A stretch of DNA of 32,033 nucleotides. It comes from Tabrizicola sp. (GTDB taxonomy: Bacteria; Pseudomonadota; Alphaproteobacteria; Rhodobacterales; Rhodobacteraceae). The stretch covers positions 1 to 32,033 of the forward strand of contig JAEULQ010000075.1 in assembly GCA_016792685.1 (NCBI GenBank). Direction: 5' to 3'. Numbering within the stretch: position 1 is the stretch's first letter; each line of letters starts with the position of its first letter. The notes under the pieces were generated by a model, which was not told the origin of the DNA, searched no databases, and saw only the letters and a list, made by a program, of their open reading frames with translations. Positions 16,253-24,025 of this stretch are shown piece by piece. A program made the position numbers and the translations under genes.

Positions 16253-17005
16253 TCAAAGCTGGATATGGATATGGTCGTCATGCCGCGCCGCCCGGCAGCC
16301 CTGAAAGCGGATCTTGTCGCCCGATACGCCAAGAAGCTCCGCCACGGGCGGCTCGACAAATATCTTGCTGACCCGAGGGTCTTTGGCCAGCGCCCGGACC
16401 AGCGCCCCGGTACGCTTGGGCTCAAGTCCGACGAAAAGATGCAGCGGCTCAAGCCAGCGAAGCTCCCAGCGCAGCGTTGGCCATGCCGGGGGACAGGTTT
16501 CTTCGCCAAGCCGCAGGAATGAGAAATACCCAATCGGCGAATCCGTTATGCCGGGAAGGTAGTCTCCGTCGCCATAGAAGTCGTCCCGGTAGTAGAATGC
16601 AAAATCCAGCTTTTCACCGTCGTCGTGGCTTAGGTGCGGCACCAGGGGAAAGCCGTCACCAAAGGGAAAGCTTCCGTCCAGCGCCAGTGTGACCGTGCCC
16701 GGATAGGCGATGGCCACCCTCGCCGCTGCATCCTTGGCTACATCCAGAAGCTCCGGCGTCACGAAGTTCCGTAGCATCACGCAGTATAGCCGCGACTGTG
16801 TCCGCAACAACTCGCCCGAACAGGGCAAAGGCACCCGGCCAAAGACCGGAGCCACCACCTGCGCCCCGCCCCAAAGCGCCGCATAGGCCAGCAGGAACAC
16901 CGCCAGCCGCCTGCGAAACCGCAAGGCCACCAGCCAGGCCAGCCCGCCCAGCTGGGTCAGCGCAGTCAAGGCAAGGATGATCACAAGATGACCGATCTGG
17001 CGCAT
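16253..17005 (-). CDS. membrane-anchored LAS-type (M15/M74-like) metallopeptidase homologue
   Basis: The start at 17005 is chosen for its GGAGGGAG Shine-Dalgarno; the open frame extends to 17086. The 250-residue protein has two hydrophobic helices (about 5-27 and 32-52), placing the rest in the periplasm. The soluble part contains VPHLSHDDGEKLDFAFYY, giving H127 and D134 in the HxxGxxxD spacing of LAS peptidases, and ends in ARHDDHIHIQL with H245 and H247, matching the DHxH zinc motif. LAS enzymes (MepA, D-Ala-D-Ala peptidases) cut peptidoglycan cross-links. The overall fold assignment is inferred from these motifs only. It is divergent from the dioxygenase gene and 61 bp before the GH3 gene. 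Confidence 0.7.
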   Translation of the reverse strand: MRQIGHLVIILALTALTQLGGLAWLVALRFRRRLAVFLLAYAALWGGAQVVAPVFGRVPLPCSGELLRTQSRLYCVMLRNFVTPELLDVAKDAAARVAIAYPGTVTLALDGSFPFGDGFPLVPHLSHDDGEKLDFAFYYRDDFYGDGDYLPGITDSPIGYFSFLRLGEETCPPAWPTLRWELRWLEPLHLFVGLEPKRTGALVRALAKDPRVSKIFVEPPVAELLGVSGDKIRFQGCRAARHDDHIHIQL

Positions 17006-17150
17006 ACCCAACTCCCTCCGCCGCCGAGACTCGGTGATATTGATCCAGGGTGCAACCTGTGCGCCCCCGCACTTGAACCCGTCCACCTTGCAGAGTTGCG
17101 CAGAACCACTGGTCGCGCCATCTTCCCCTCAACCCGCATTGGAGACCGAC

Positions 17151-17945
17151 ATGACCCGCATGCCCACCTATTTCATCAGCCACGGCGGCGGCCCCTGGCC
17201 CTGGATGCCCGACTGGCGCGCGATGTTCGTGAACCTCGAGGCAAGCTTCGTCCAGATGGTCAAGGACTTGCCCGAACGCCCCAAGGCGATCCTGATGATC
17301 TCCGGCCACTGGGAGGACGAGAGCTTCGCCGTCATGTCCTCGGCCAATCCGCCGATGGTCTATGACTACCACGGCTTTCCGCCCCACACCTTCCAGATCA
17401 AGTACCTGGCCCCCGGCGCGCCTGACCTCGCTCAAAAGGCCGCCGACCTGATCAAGGCCGCTGGCCTGCCCGTCCGGCTGGACGCCAATCAGGGCTTCGA
17501 CCACGGCTGCTTTGTCCCCGCCTTCGTCATGTATCCTGACGCCTCGGTCCCGGTCTTCCAGGTCTCGCTCCGCAAGGGCTATTCCCCGGCCGAGCACTTC
17601 GCCCTGGGCCGCGCCCTTGCCCCCTTGCGCGACGAGGGCGTGCTGATTGTCGGCTCGGGCCTTTCCTATCACAACCTCCGGCTCTTCGGCCCCGGCGCCA
17701 AGGAACCGTCCGAGGCCTTCGACGCCTGGCTGGCCGAGACGATGGCCAAGCCCGCGCCCGAAAGGACCGACCGGCTGATCCACTGGGAACAGGCCCCTTA
17801 CGCCCGCGTCTGCCACAAGGAGGAAGACCACTTCGTCCCCCTCTTCGCCGCCCTGGGCGCTGCCGAAGGCGAAAAGGCCACGATGGTCTACCACGACAAG
17901 GGCCTCTTTGGCGGGGTCACAGCATCCAGCTACCGGATCGGATAG
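17151..17945 (+). CDS. DODA/LigB-type extradiol ring-cleavage dioxygenase
   Basis: A 264-residue member of the class III extradiol dioxygenase family (4,5-DOPA dioxygenase type, YgiD-like). Metal-ligand candidates are H11 in YFISHGGGPWPW, H53 in MISGHWED and H118 in GFDHGCFVP; later conserved blocks are FQVSLRKG and VLIVGSGLSYHNL. Such enzymes cleave catechols with O2 and Fe2+ or Zn2+; the true substrate of bacterial DODA homologues is usually unknown. The start ATG at 17151 has GGAG six bases upstream and is preferred to the longer open frame from 17034. The gene is alone on its strand, divergent from the LAS peptidase gene. Confidence 0.87.
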   Translation: MTRMPTYFISHGGGPWPWMPDWRAMFVNLEASFVQMVKDLPERPKAILMISGHWEDESFAVMSSANPPMVYDYHGFPPHTFQIKYLAPGAPDLAQKAADLIKAAGLPVRLDANQGFDHGCFVPAFVMYPDASVPVFQVSLRKGYSPAEHFALGRALAPLRDEGVLIVGSGLSYHNLRLFGPGAKEPSEAFDAWLAETMAKPAPERTDRLIHWEQAPYARVCHKEEDHFVPLFAALGAAEGEKATMVYHDKGLFGGVTASSYRIG

Positions 17946-18020
17946 ATCCCCGCGGCGCCCGGCAACTGTGTCGTCGGGATCACAACCCGGCGCGCTGGAC
18001 TTGGTCAGTCGCAACCCGAA

Positions 18021-18076
18021 TTGCGGCATTCATGTTCATAGATAATGATATGTCATGAGCCATCGACCTCATGACA
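18021..18076 (+). promoter_or_regulatory. promoter with operator-like palindrome for the outer-membrane protein gene
   Basis: TGTCATGAG (18051-18059), eight bases, CTCATGACA (18068-18076) is a perfect 9 bp inverted repeat ending 31 bp before the ATG at 18108. A weak promoter, TTGCGG (18021-18026), 16 bases, TAATGA (18043-18048), lies immediately upstream, so a protein on the palindrome would cover the start of transcription, as a repressor would. The surrounding bases are AT-rich compared with the rest of the window. The regulator is unknown. Confidence 0.5.
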
Positions 18077-18107
18077 CCAACCAGTGCGCGAAACCGGGAT
18101 CCCATTC

Positions 18108-18683
18108 ATGAAGCATCTTCTCCTGACGATGACCCTCATCAGTCTTGGAGGCGCAGCCGCCGCCCAGGACTGGAGCGGCGCCTACGTCGGCGCCCAGACC
18201 ACCAATTCCAGCTTTACCAACACATACTACTTGGCTAACGACACTCAGAACGGCCCTCCTATTGATGGTGGCGGCTCGATGAGCGGGCTTTTTGCAGGTT
18301 ACAACCATCAGATCGGCAATATCGTGGTTGGTGGCGAGCTGTCCTATCTCTCGGGCGACCCGGCCTTTGATCTCTTTCCGGGTTACTACTTTTCCGACAT
18401 GCTCGACCTCAAGGCCCGGGCGGGGTTCTCGCTTGGCCGGGTCATGCCCTATGCCGTTATCGGCTTGAGCAGGACGGAATGGACCAACGGGGCAGCAACT
18501 CCTGTGAACGGGACTGGCTTCGCTGTCGGAGCAGGCGCCGAAGTGCAGGTCACCGACCGGGTTCAGGTCGGTCTTGAATATCTGAAGCGTGACCTGACCA
18601 TGGACGATTTCGTCGAGTTTCCCGGAGAGTACATTGAAGGGGATTTCTCGACCGTCACCTTTCGGGTCGGCTACCAGTTCTGA
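18108..18683 (+). CDS. outer-membrane beta-barrel protein (Opa/OmpA-like porin fold)
   Basis: A 191-residue protein with a signal peptide (MKHLLLTMTLISLGGAAAA, then QDWSGAYVGAQ) and a mature part that alternates polar and hydrophobic residues: SGLFAGYNHQIGNIVVGGELSYL, LKARAGFSLGRVMPYAVIGL, VGAGAEVQVTDRVQVGLEYL and a terminal VTFRVGYQF ending in the aromatic residue needed for barrel assembly. About eight strands are likely. The start at 18108 is preferred over 18084 because it begins the signal peptide. Codon use and GC content are lower than in neighbouring housekeeping genes. It has its own palindrome-bearing promoter and a downstream terminator, so it is transcribed alone. Function in the outer membrane is unknown. 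Confidence 0.82.
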   Translation: MKHLLLTMTLISLGGAAAAQDWSGAYVGAQTTNSSFTNTYYLANDTQNGPPIDGGGSMSGLFAGYNHQIGNIVVGGELSYLSGDPAFDLFPGYYFSDMLDLKARAGFSLGRVMPYAVIGLSRTEWTNGAATPVNGTGFAVGAGAEVQVTDRVQVGLEYLKRDLTMDDFVEFPGEYIEGDFSTVTFRVGYQF

Positions 18684-18822
18684 CCAGGGATGATGGCCTG
18701 CGGGTTGCCCTGCACGGCACCCCGCGGCCTTCGATCAACCGCGCCTTGGGGCCCGCAGATCCGTGGCGGGCCGCGCGCGCCCGTCCTGCGCCGTGGACAT
18801 CTGCACCGATCTTTCCGGAAAG

Positions 18823-18850
18823 AACCGGCTTCGCGCCGGTTTTCTCTTTC
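18823..18850 (+). terminator. Rho-independent terminator
   Basis: AACCGGC (18823-18829), loop TTCGC, GCCGGTT (18835-18841), followed by TTCTCTTTC. This is the clearest intrinsic terminator in the window. It lies 140 bp past the outer-membrane protein gene and 48 bp before the amidase start, so it insulates the two. Confidence 0.8.
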
Positions 18851-18897
18851 CTGAGGCGCCCATCCGGGTCACCTTGTCCCAACCACAAGGAACAACC

Positions 18898-20268
18898 ATG
18901 GACCCTGCGACCCTCACCGCCTCGGCGCTTGGCCCGCTCATCCGCAGCCGCCAACTTTCCGCCGAAGAGGCGACCCGCGCCACGCTCGCCCGGATCGACC
19001 GGCTGAACCCCGACCTCAACGCCATCGTCCAGCGGATGGACGATCAGGCGCTTGCCGACGCCCGCGCCATCGACGCGCGGATGGCGCAAGGCGAATATCC
19101 CGGCCCGCTGGCGGGGGTGCCCGTCACGGTCAAGGTCAACATCGACCAGGCCGGTTTCGCCACGACGAACGGCCTGCGCATCCAGGCGAACCTCATCGCG
19201 GCCGAGGACAGCCCTCCCGTCACCAACCTTCGCCGCGCCGGGGCGATCATCGTCGGGCGCACCAACACGCCGGCCTTCAGCTTGCGCTGGTTCACCCGCA
19301 ATTCCCTGCACGGCGCCACGCAGAACCCTGCCTTCCCCGGCCTCACGCCTTGAGGCTCATCCGGTGGCGCGGCGTCAGCCGTCGCTGCGGGTCTCGGCCC
19401 GATCGGACATGGCACCGACATTGCCGGTTCCATCCGCTACCCGGCCTATGCCTGCGGCATCCATGGCCTGCGCCCCGGCCTCGGCCGCGTCCCGGCCTTC
19501 AACCCGACCGCGGGCGACCGGCTGATCGGCGGGCAACTGATGGCCGTTTCCGGGCCCCTTGCCCGGTCTGCCGCCGACCTGCGGCTTGGCCTCGCCGCCC
19601 TCTCCAGACCCGACCCGCGCGACCCCTTGTGGACGCAAGCCACGCCCGCGCCCTACGCCAAACGCGCGGCCCTCGCTCTCACTCCAGATGGCCTCGCAAC
19701 CGATCCCGCGATCCAGGACGCCCTCACCGCCGCCGCCAGAACCCTGGAAGCCCACGGCTGGGAGATCGGCACCCCGACCCTCCCGCCACTCCGCGAGGCG
19801 ATGGAGCTGCAACTTACCCTCTGGCTTGCCGAATTCGCCCTGGGCGGCACCGAGGCCCTCGCCCGCGAAGCCGACCCGGACGCGACCTTCGTCCACCGCG
19901 AGCTTTCGAAGCTCGCCCCGCTGCCCACGCTGGAAAGCTTCATGCGGGCGCTGCAGTCCCGCGCCCGCCTCGCCCGGCTCTGGCGCGGCTTCTTTGCCGA
20001 TTGGCCGGTCCTTCTGACCCCGGTCTCGGGCCAGCTTCCCTTCCCCGACCACTACGACACCAGATCTTCAGAAGCCTTTGCCGAGGTGATCGAGGCCCAG
20101 ATGCCCCAGATCGCCCCCCCGTTCATGGGCCTTCCCGGCCTGACCGTCACCACCGGCAGGACTGCCAAGCACCCGCTCGGCATCCAGGCCCTGGCTGACC
20201 GGGGATGCGAACACATCCTTCTCGACCTCGCCGACCTCCTCGCCCCGGACATCCCGGCGGTCTCGTAG
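18898..20268 (+). pseudogene. amidase (amidase signature family) interrupted by one in-frame TGA
   Basis: Read through the TGA at 19351-19353, the frame is continuous for 456 codons and gives a full amidase. The first part (151 residues) has the catalytic lysine block LAGVPVTVKVNIDQAGF and LHGATQNPAFPGLTP; then comes TGA; then GSSGGAASAVAAGLGPIGHGTDIAGSIRYPAYACGIHGLRP. The stop stands where the first glycine of the GGSSGG signature is expected (one base, GGA to TGA), just before the cis-serine. The nucleophile in TDIAGSIR and the whole C-terminus (…ADLLAPDIPAVS) are intact. As written, the protein would end before two of the three catalytic residues and be inactive. AAGGA lies before the ATG. 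Lack of other damage implies a very recent mutation or a sequencing error. Confidence 0.88.
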
Positions 20269-20350
20269 GGTGCCCTCCGGCGCACCAACCCGCGACTTGC
20301 CCGACTCGCCCTAACGGCTCATGATTTGCGTGCTTGCAAAGGGGTGACCG

Positions 20351-20995
20351 ATGTCAGCCACGTCCCAAGACCCCGAAGATGTGCTTGCCTTCTGGTTTCC
20401 CGACACCGGCTTCTGGACCGACCAGCAGGCCTTCGGCCGCTGGATCTTCGACCGGATGCAGGGCGGCATGGATCAGGCGATCTGCTCCCGCTTCGCCGAC
20501 TTGACCCGTGCCGGCGCAAGGGGAAAGCTCGATCACTGGGCCGAAACCTCGCGCGGTCGCCTTGCGCTGATCCTCGTGCTCGACCAGTTCCCCCGCTCGC
20601 TCTGGCGCGACACGCCCGCTGCCTTCGGGCAGGACATCAAGGCCACCCGCCTTGCGCTCGACGGGATACGCAACGGCCACGCCAAGGCCGCCGCCCCTTG
20701 GGAGCGGATGTTCTACGCTATTGCACTGGGCCATTGCGAAGGCCCCGACCATCTCGAGCGGCTCGCGCTGATGGAGGCGTTTTGCGAAGACCTCATCGCC
20801 GACCTGCCGCCCAGCCTGCCCGACACCGGCAACCGCATCCGCGCCCAGAATGCCCGCGTGCGTGAGGTGATCGAACGCTTCGGCCGCCATCCGCATCGAA
20901 ACCCGATCCTCGGCCGCATCTCGACGCCCGAGGAAGAGACCTACATCGCCACCGGCGACTTTCCCCACGTGGCAAAGGGGCCGCGGCCCTCCTGA
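20351..20995 (+). CDS. DUF924 family protein
   Basis: A 214-residue soluble protein of the DUF924 family, recognised from DPEDVLAFWFPD near the start, the central RLALILVLDQFPRSLWRDTPAAFGQD, MFYAIALGHCEG, and the C-terminal FGRHPHRNPILGRISTPEEETYI. The fold is alpha-helical and TPR-like as I recall; no biochemical role is established. No signal peptide or membrane segment is seen. AAAGGGG precedes the ATG at 20351. It follows the amidase pseudogene by 82 bp. A short hairpin (GGCCCT-N5-AGGGCC, 20985-21001) overlaps its stop codon but has no T run. The 192 bp to the convergent moeB gene contain only that hairpin and the stem-loop at 21168. Confidence 0.88.
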   Translation: MSATSQDPEDVLAFWFPDTGFWTDQQAFGRWIFDRMQGGMDQAICSRFADLTRAGARGKLDHWAETSRGRLALILVLDQFPRSLWRDTPAAFGQDIKATRLALDGIRNGHAKAAAPWERMFYAIALGHCEGPDHLERLALMEAFCEDLIADLPPSLPDTGNRIRAQNARVREVIERFGRHPHRNPILGRISTPEEETYIATGDFPHVAKGPRPS

Positions 20996-21167
20996 AGGGC
21001 CTGCAAGCCAGGCGGGGTACGGCTTACAGCTCACCGTTCCTTCGGTCAGCGGCTGGGAAAACGCCAGCAGGATGCTTGCCATGCCGATGGCGCGCGCGGC
21101 CCATATCAAGGCAAACGCAAGGTAAACGCCCGTACACAACCCACTGATTCAAAAGGACCCAAGAAAG

Positions 21168-21184
21168 CTGTCCACCGTGGACAG
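21168..21184 (-). terminator. stem-loop after the moeB-like gene
   Basis: CTGTCCAC-C-GTGGACAG is an almost perfect palindrome three bases past the stop codon. On the minus-strand transcript the practical form is CTGTCC, loop ACGGT, GGACAG followed by CTTTCTTGGG, a plausible weak intrinsic terminator for the coaBC-dut-moeB group. Confidence 0.55.
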
Positions 21185-21187
21185 ACC

Positions 21188-22258
21188 TCAGTGCCGCTCC
21201 CCGCAGACCTCGCAATCGGCCCGCATTTTCGCCCCGATCACCCGCGTTTCCATAAAGAGCGCATCGTGAATCATCAGCCGCCCCGCCAGCGTCTCCCCCG
21301 CCCCGGTGATCCACTTCACCGCCTCCATGGCCATCATGGACCCGATCACCCCCGGCAGGGGAGCCGCAACCCCCGCCTCGGCGCAGGTCGGCACCAGACC
21401 GGGGGCAGGCTTCACCGGGAAAATGCAGGCATAACAGGGGCCGCCCTTTGCCGGGTCAAAAAGGCTCACCTGCCCCTCCCACTGCGTGATCGCGCCGCTG
21501 ATCAGCGGCACCCCCGCAGCCACGCAGGCCCGGTTCACCAGATAGCGGGTATCAAAGTCATCGGTCCCGTCCAGCACCAGATCATACTCCCGGACCAGAT
21601 CAACCGCGATCTCCTCCGTCAGCCGCCGGTGGTAGGGCCGCACCTCGATGAACGGATTCAGCGCCTTCATCGCCACCTCGGCCGAGAAGACCTTCGGCAT
21701 CCCGATCCGGGCGTCTGTATGGATCACCTGCCGCTGCAGGTTCGATCCTTCCACGACATCCAGATCGATCACCCCGATGGTCCCCACCCCCGCGCCCGCC
21801 AGATAGAGGAGCACCGGCGACCCCAGCCCCCCGGCGCCCACGACAAGCACGCGCGCAGCCTTCAGCCGCTTCTGCCCCACCCCACCGATCTCGCGCAGCA
21901 GGATGTGCCGGGCATAGCGATCAAGTTCTGCGGCAGAGAAAGCCGAACGAGCTTCGGCGGTCGCCTCCGCCCGTGGACGGACCCGCGCTTTCAATGCCCG
22001 CAGCCCCTCCCCATAGCCGACCGCGAGGACAGCGATCAGACCGATGACCAGCCAGAAATGTGTCCAGCCAGAGAGTCCGGGGTCACTGCGGTCGTGTGTC
22101 GACAAAAGCAGCAACAAAAGCCAAACGCCGGTCAGCACGCCAAGAAGCTTCCCTCGCTTCCAGTCTCGCCACCAGCCCCAGATGGCGATCAGACCAAGGG
22201 CCGGAAGCCCGAAAAGCTTTGAAACCTCAAAGGCGAGGAAAAGAAGCTCCCCGTTCAT
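21188..22258 (-). CDS. moeB: MoeB/ThiF-family adenylyltransferase with membrane-spanning N-terminus
   Basis: A 356-residue protein. Residues 1-90 hold three hydrophobic helices (about 15-30, 38-53, 66-81); residues 107-356 are a complete E1-like adenylyltransferase: [19 protein letters not shown], nucleotide loop GAGGLGSP (141-148), [10 protein letters not shown] with the arginine finger, [13 protein letters not shown] (230-242), and the two zinc pairs C275/C278 and C349/C352. MoeB activates the C-terminal glycine of MoaD for molybdopterin synthesis; ThiF does the same for ThiS. Without a neighbouring moaD or thiS gene the partner is uncertain. The start at 22258 overlaps the dut stop (ATGA). 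No signal-peptide cleavage site is evident, so the domain is probably held at the inner face of the membrane. Confidence 0.85.
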   Translation of the reverse strand: MNGELLFLAFEVSKLFGLPALGLIAIWGWWRDWKRGKLLGVLTGVWLLLLLLSTHDRSDPGLSGWTHFWLVIGLIAVLAVGYGEGLRALKARVRPRAEATAEARSAFSAAELDRYARHILLREIGGVGQKRLKAARVLVVGAGGLGSPVLLYLAGAGVGTIGVIDLDVVEGSNLQRQVIHTDARIGMPKVFSAEVAMKALNPFIEVRPYHRRLTEEIAVDLVREYDLVLDGTDDFDTRYLVNRACVAAGVPLISGAITQWEGQVSLFDPAKGGPCYACIFPVKPAPGLVPTCAEAGVAAPLPGVIGSMMAMEAVKWITGAGETLAGRLMIHDALFMETRVIGAKMRADCEVCGERH

Positions 22259-22722
22259 GATCGGCCGGTGGACCCGAAGCCCCCCGTTCCCCGCGCGGTT
22301 TCGTCCAGCGCCTCGACCACCGCAAAGCCCGCCTGCAGGACCGGTGCCACCACGACCTGTGCCACCCGGTCGCCGTGGTGGATCGTGTAGGCTTCCGTCC
22401 CCAGATTGATCAGCGCCACCCCAAGCGGACCGCGATAGTCGCTGTCGATCGTCCCGGGCGTGTTCGGCACGCTGATCCCGTGTTTCGTCGCCAGACCAGA
22501 CCGCGGCCTTACCTGCATCTCGTAGCCTGCGGGGATCGCGACTCTGATCCCTGTCGGGCAGATTGCCCGCGCCATCGGGGCCAGCGTCAACCCTGCCGCA
22601 CGCGCCTCGGGCGGGAAGTTCGCGCAAAGGTCGGCCCCCGCCGCCCCTGCCGTCTGATAGGCGGGCAGCGGCAGGCTTCGGTCAGCCCAGTCTTCCCACA
22701 GAACGCTTACCACCGGACCCAT
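22255..22722 (-). CDS. dut: dUTP diphosphatase
   Basis: A trimeric dUTPase of about 155 residues that hydrolyses dUTP to dUMP and PPi, keeping uracil out of DNA. The five family motifs are present: [57 protein letters not shown], and the C-terminal arm [12 protein letters not shown]. The start is placed at 22722 ([12 protein letters not shown]) with AAAGG seven bases upstream; an in-frame ATG at 22737 also exists, but it lies inside the repeat sequence. The gene overlaps moeB by 4 bp and follows coaBC by about 50 bp, a coaBC-dut order that is common in bacteria. Confidence 0.93.
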   Translation of the reverse strand: MGPVVSVLWEDWADRSLPLPAYQTAGAAGADLCANFPPEARAAGLTLAPMARAICPTGIRVAIPAGYEMQVRPRSGLATKHGISVPNTPGTIDSDYRGPLGVALINLGTEAYTIHHGDRVAQVVVAPVLQAGFAVVEALDETARGTGGFGSTGRS

Positions 22723-22729
22723 CCGATGC

Positions 22730-22749
22730 CCTTTCATCTTTGTCCAAAT
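22730..22749. repeat. dispersed intergenic element, partial copy B
   Basis: These 20 bases (CCTTTCATCTTTGTCCAAAT) are identical to the start of copy A at 12740-12759; the following bases TGCCCGCCCGAGGC are a degenerate form of the next segment. The copy lies between coaBC and dut. On the minus strand it supplies the AAAGG that acts as the dut ribosome binding sequence. Confidence 0.75.
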
Positions 22750-22773
22750 TGCCCGCCCGAGGCCCCCGCGGCC

Positions 22774-23970
22774 TCAACCCGCGATGGCCTCGGCGATCCG
22801 TGCCGCCAGCCGCCTTGCGACCTCGTCCTTGCCCATCCGCGGCCAGGTCTCGGCCCCCGAAGCGGTGATCAAGGTCACCGCATTCTCGGTCCCGCCCATG
22901 ATGCCGGTGGCGGGCGAGACATCATTGGCCACGATCCAGTCACAGCCCTTCCGTTCCCGCTTGGCGGTCGCATGGGCCACGACATCCGTGGTCTCGGCGG
23001 CGAAACCCACCACCAGCCGCGGCCGCCCGGGCCCTTTCGAGACCGTGGCCAGAATGTCCGGGTTCTCGGCGAATTCCAGGGCCGGAGCCTTTCCCGACCC
23101 GTCCTTCTTCAGCTTCTGCCCGCTGGAATTGGCCACCCGCCAATCCGCCACGGCCGCCGCCATCACCGCCGCATCGGCTGGCAGGGCCGCCGCGACCGCC
23201 GCCGCCATGTCACGGGCGGTCTCGACCGGCACGACCGTCACACTGGCCGGCGGAGGCACCGCCGCGGGCCCGGTCACGAAGGTAACCTTTGCCCCAAGAT
23301 CGCGCAGAGCAGCCGCCAGCGCCGCGCCCTGTGCCCCGGAAGACCGGTTGGCGATGTAGCGTACCGGATCAATCGGTTCATGCGTCGGGCCGGAGGTCAC
23401 CACGACATGCTTGCCGGTAAGCGGCCCGCCGCCCAGCGCCGCACCGATGGCTTCGACGATTGCCGCGGGTTCCGCCATCCGGCCCGGCCCGTATTCGCCA
23501 CAGGCCATCTCGCCCTCATCCGGCCCGACGAAAAGCACCCCGTCGCCGCGCAAGACGTCCAGGTTCCGTTGGGTCGCAGGATGCTGCCACATCCGAACGT
23601 TCATGGCCGGAGCCACCAGGACCCGCTTGTCGGTCGCCAGAAGCAGGGTCGAGGCCAGATCATCCGCCCGCCCCCCGGCCATCTTCGCCAGAAGGTCCGC
23701 TGTCGCCGGGGCCACAACCAGAAGGTCGGCCGAACGGCTAAGCTCGATATGCCCCATCTCGGCTTCAGAGGTGAGATCGAACAGCGCCTCATGCACGCGT
23801 GACTTCGCCAGCGCGCCGACGCTTAGGGGCGTCACGAACTCGGACCCCGCCCGCGTCAGCACCGGAGTGACCGTGCCGCCAGCCTTCTGGATCAGCCGGA
23901 TCAGCTCGAGCGCCTTGTAGGCCGCGATCCCGCCGCCGATGATCAGCAGTATCCGCTTGCCCGAAAGCAT
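22774..23970 (-). CDS. coaBC: bifunctional phosphopantothenoylcysteine synthetase/decarboxylase
   Basis: A 398-residue fusion for two steps of coenzyme A synthesis. The N-terminal CoaC flavoprotein domain (1-180) shows ILLIIGGGIAAYKALELIR, H74 in GHIELSR, PAMNVRMW (121-128) and the substrate-flap segment GEMACGEYGPGRM with C157. The CoaB domain (about 187-398) begins LTGKHVVVTSGPTHEPIDPVRYIANRSSG and includes AAVADWRV, KLKK, NPDIL and VGFAAET. It joins cysteine to 4'-phosphopantothenate and then decarboxylates the product. The start at 23970 is preceded by GGAGG, and the longer open frame to 24135 has no family support. It is first in the coaBC-dut-moeB group. Assignment is firm. Confidence 0.95.
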   Translation of the reverse strand: MLSGKRILLIIGGGIAAYKALELIRLIQKAGGTVTPVLTRAGSEFVTPLSVGALAKSRVHEALFDLTSEAEMGHIELSRSADLLVVAPATADLLAKMAGGRADDLASTLLLATDKRVLVAPAMNVRMWQHPATQRNLDVLRGDGVLFVGPDEGEMACGEYGPGRMAEPAAIVEAIGAALGGGPLTGKHVVVTSGPTHEPIDPVRYIANRSSGAQGAALAAALRDLGAKVTFVTGPAAVPPPASVTVVPVETARDMAAAVAAALPADAAVMAAAVADWRVANSSGQKLKKDGSGKAPALEFAENPDILATVSKGPGRPRLVVGFAAETTDVVAHATAKRERKGCDWIVANDVSPATGIMGGTENAVTLITASGAETWPRMGKDEVARRLAARIAEAIAG

Positions 23971-24025
23971 GACGGCTCCTCCGTTCAGGGTCCGTCGACA
24001 GGTGTAGGGGTGGGGAGCGGCAAAC

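Noticed and set aside
13582-16371. A 929-codon open frame on the plus strand.
   Set aside because: It lies antisense to the binding-protein and GH3 genes, both with clear family motifs; its translation is rich in Arg, His and Pro without any domain, as expected from the opposite strand of GC-rich genes.
19351-19353. TGA read as selenocysteine or as recoded glycine in the amidase.
   Set aside because: The family has glycine, not cysteine, at this place, no other gene in the window uses internal TGA, and many genes here end with TGA, so recoding is not supported.
21000-21139. A hydrophobic stretch on the minus strand that looks like a membrane protein fragment.
   Set aside because: It has no ribosome binding sequence and runs on into the antisense of the DUF924 gene, so neither a gene nor a clear gene remnant can be supported.
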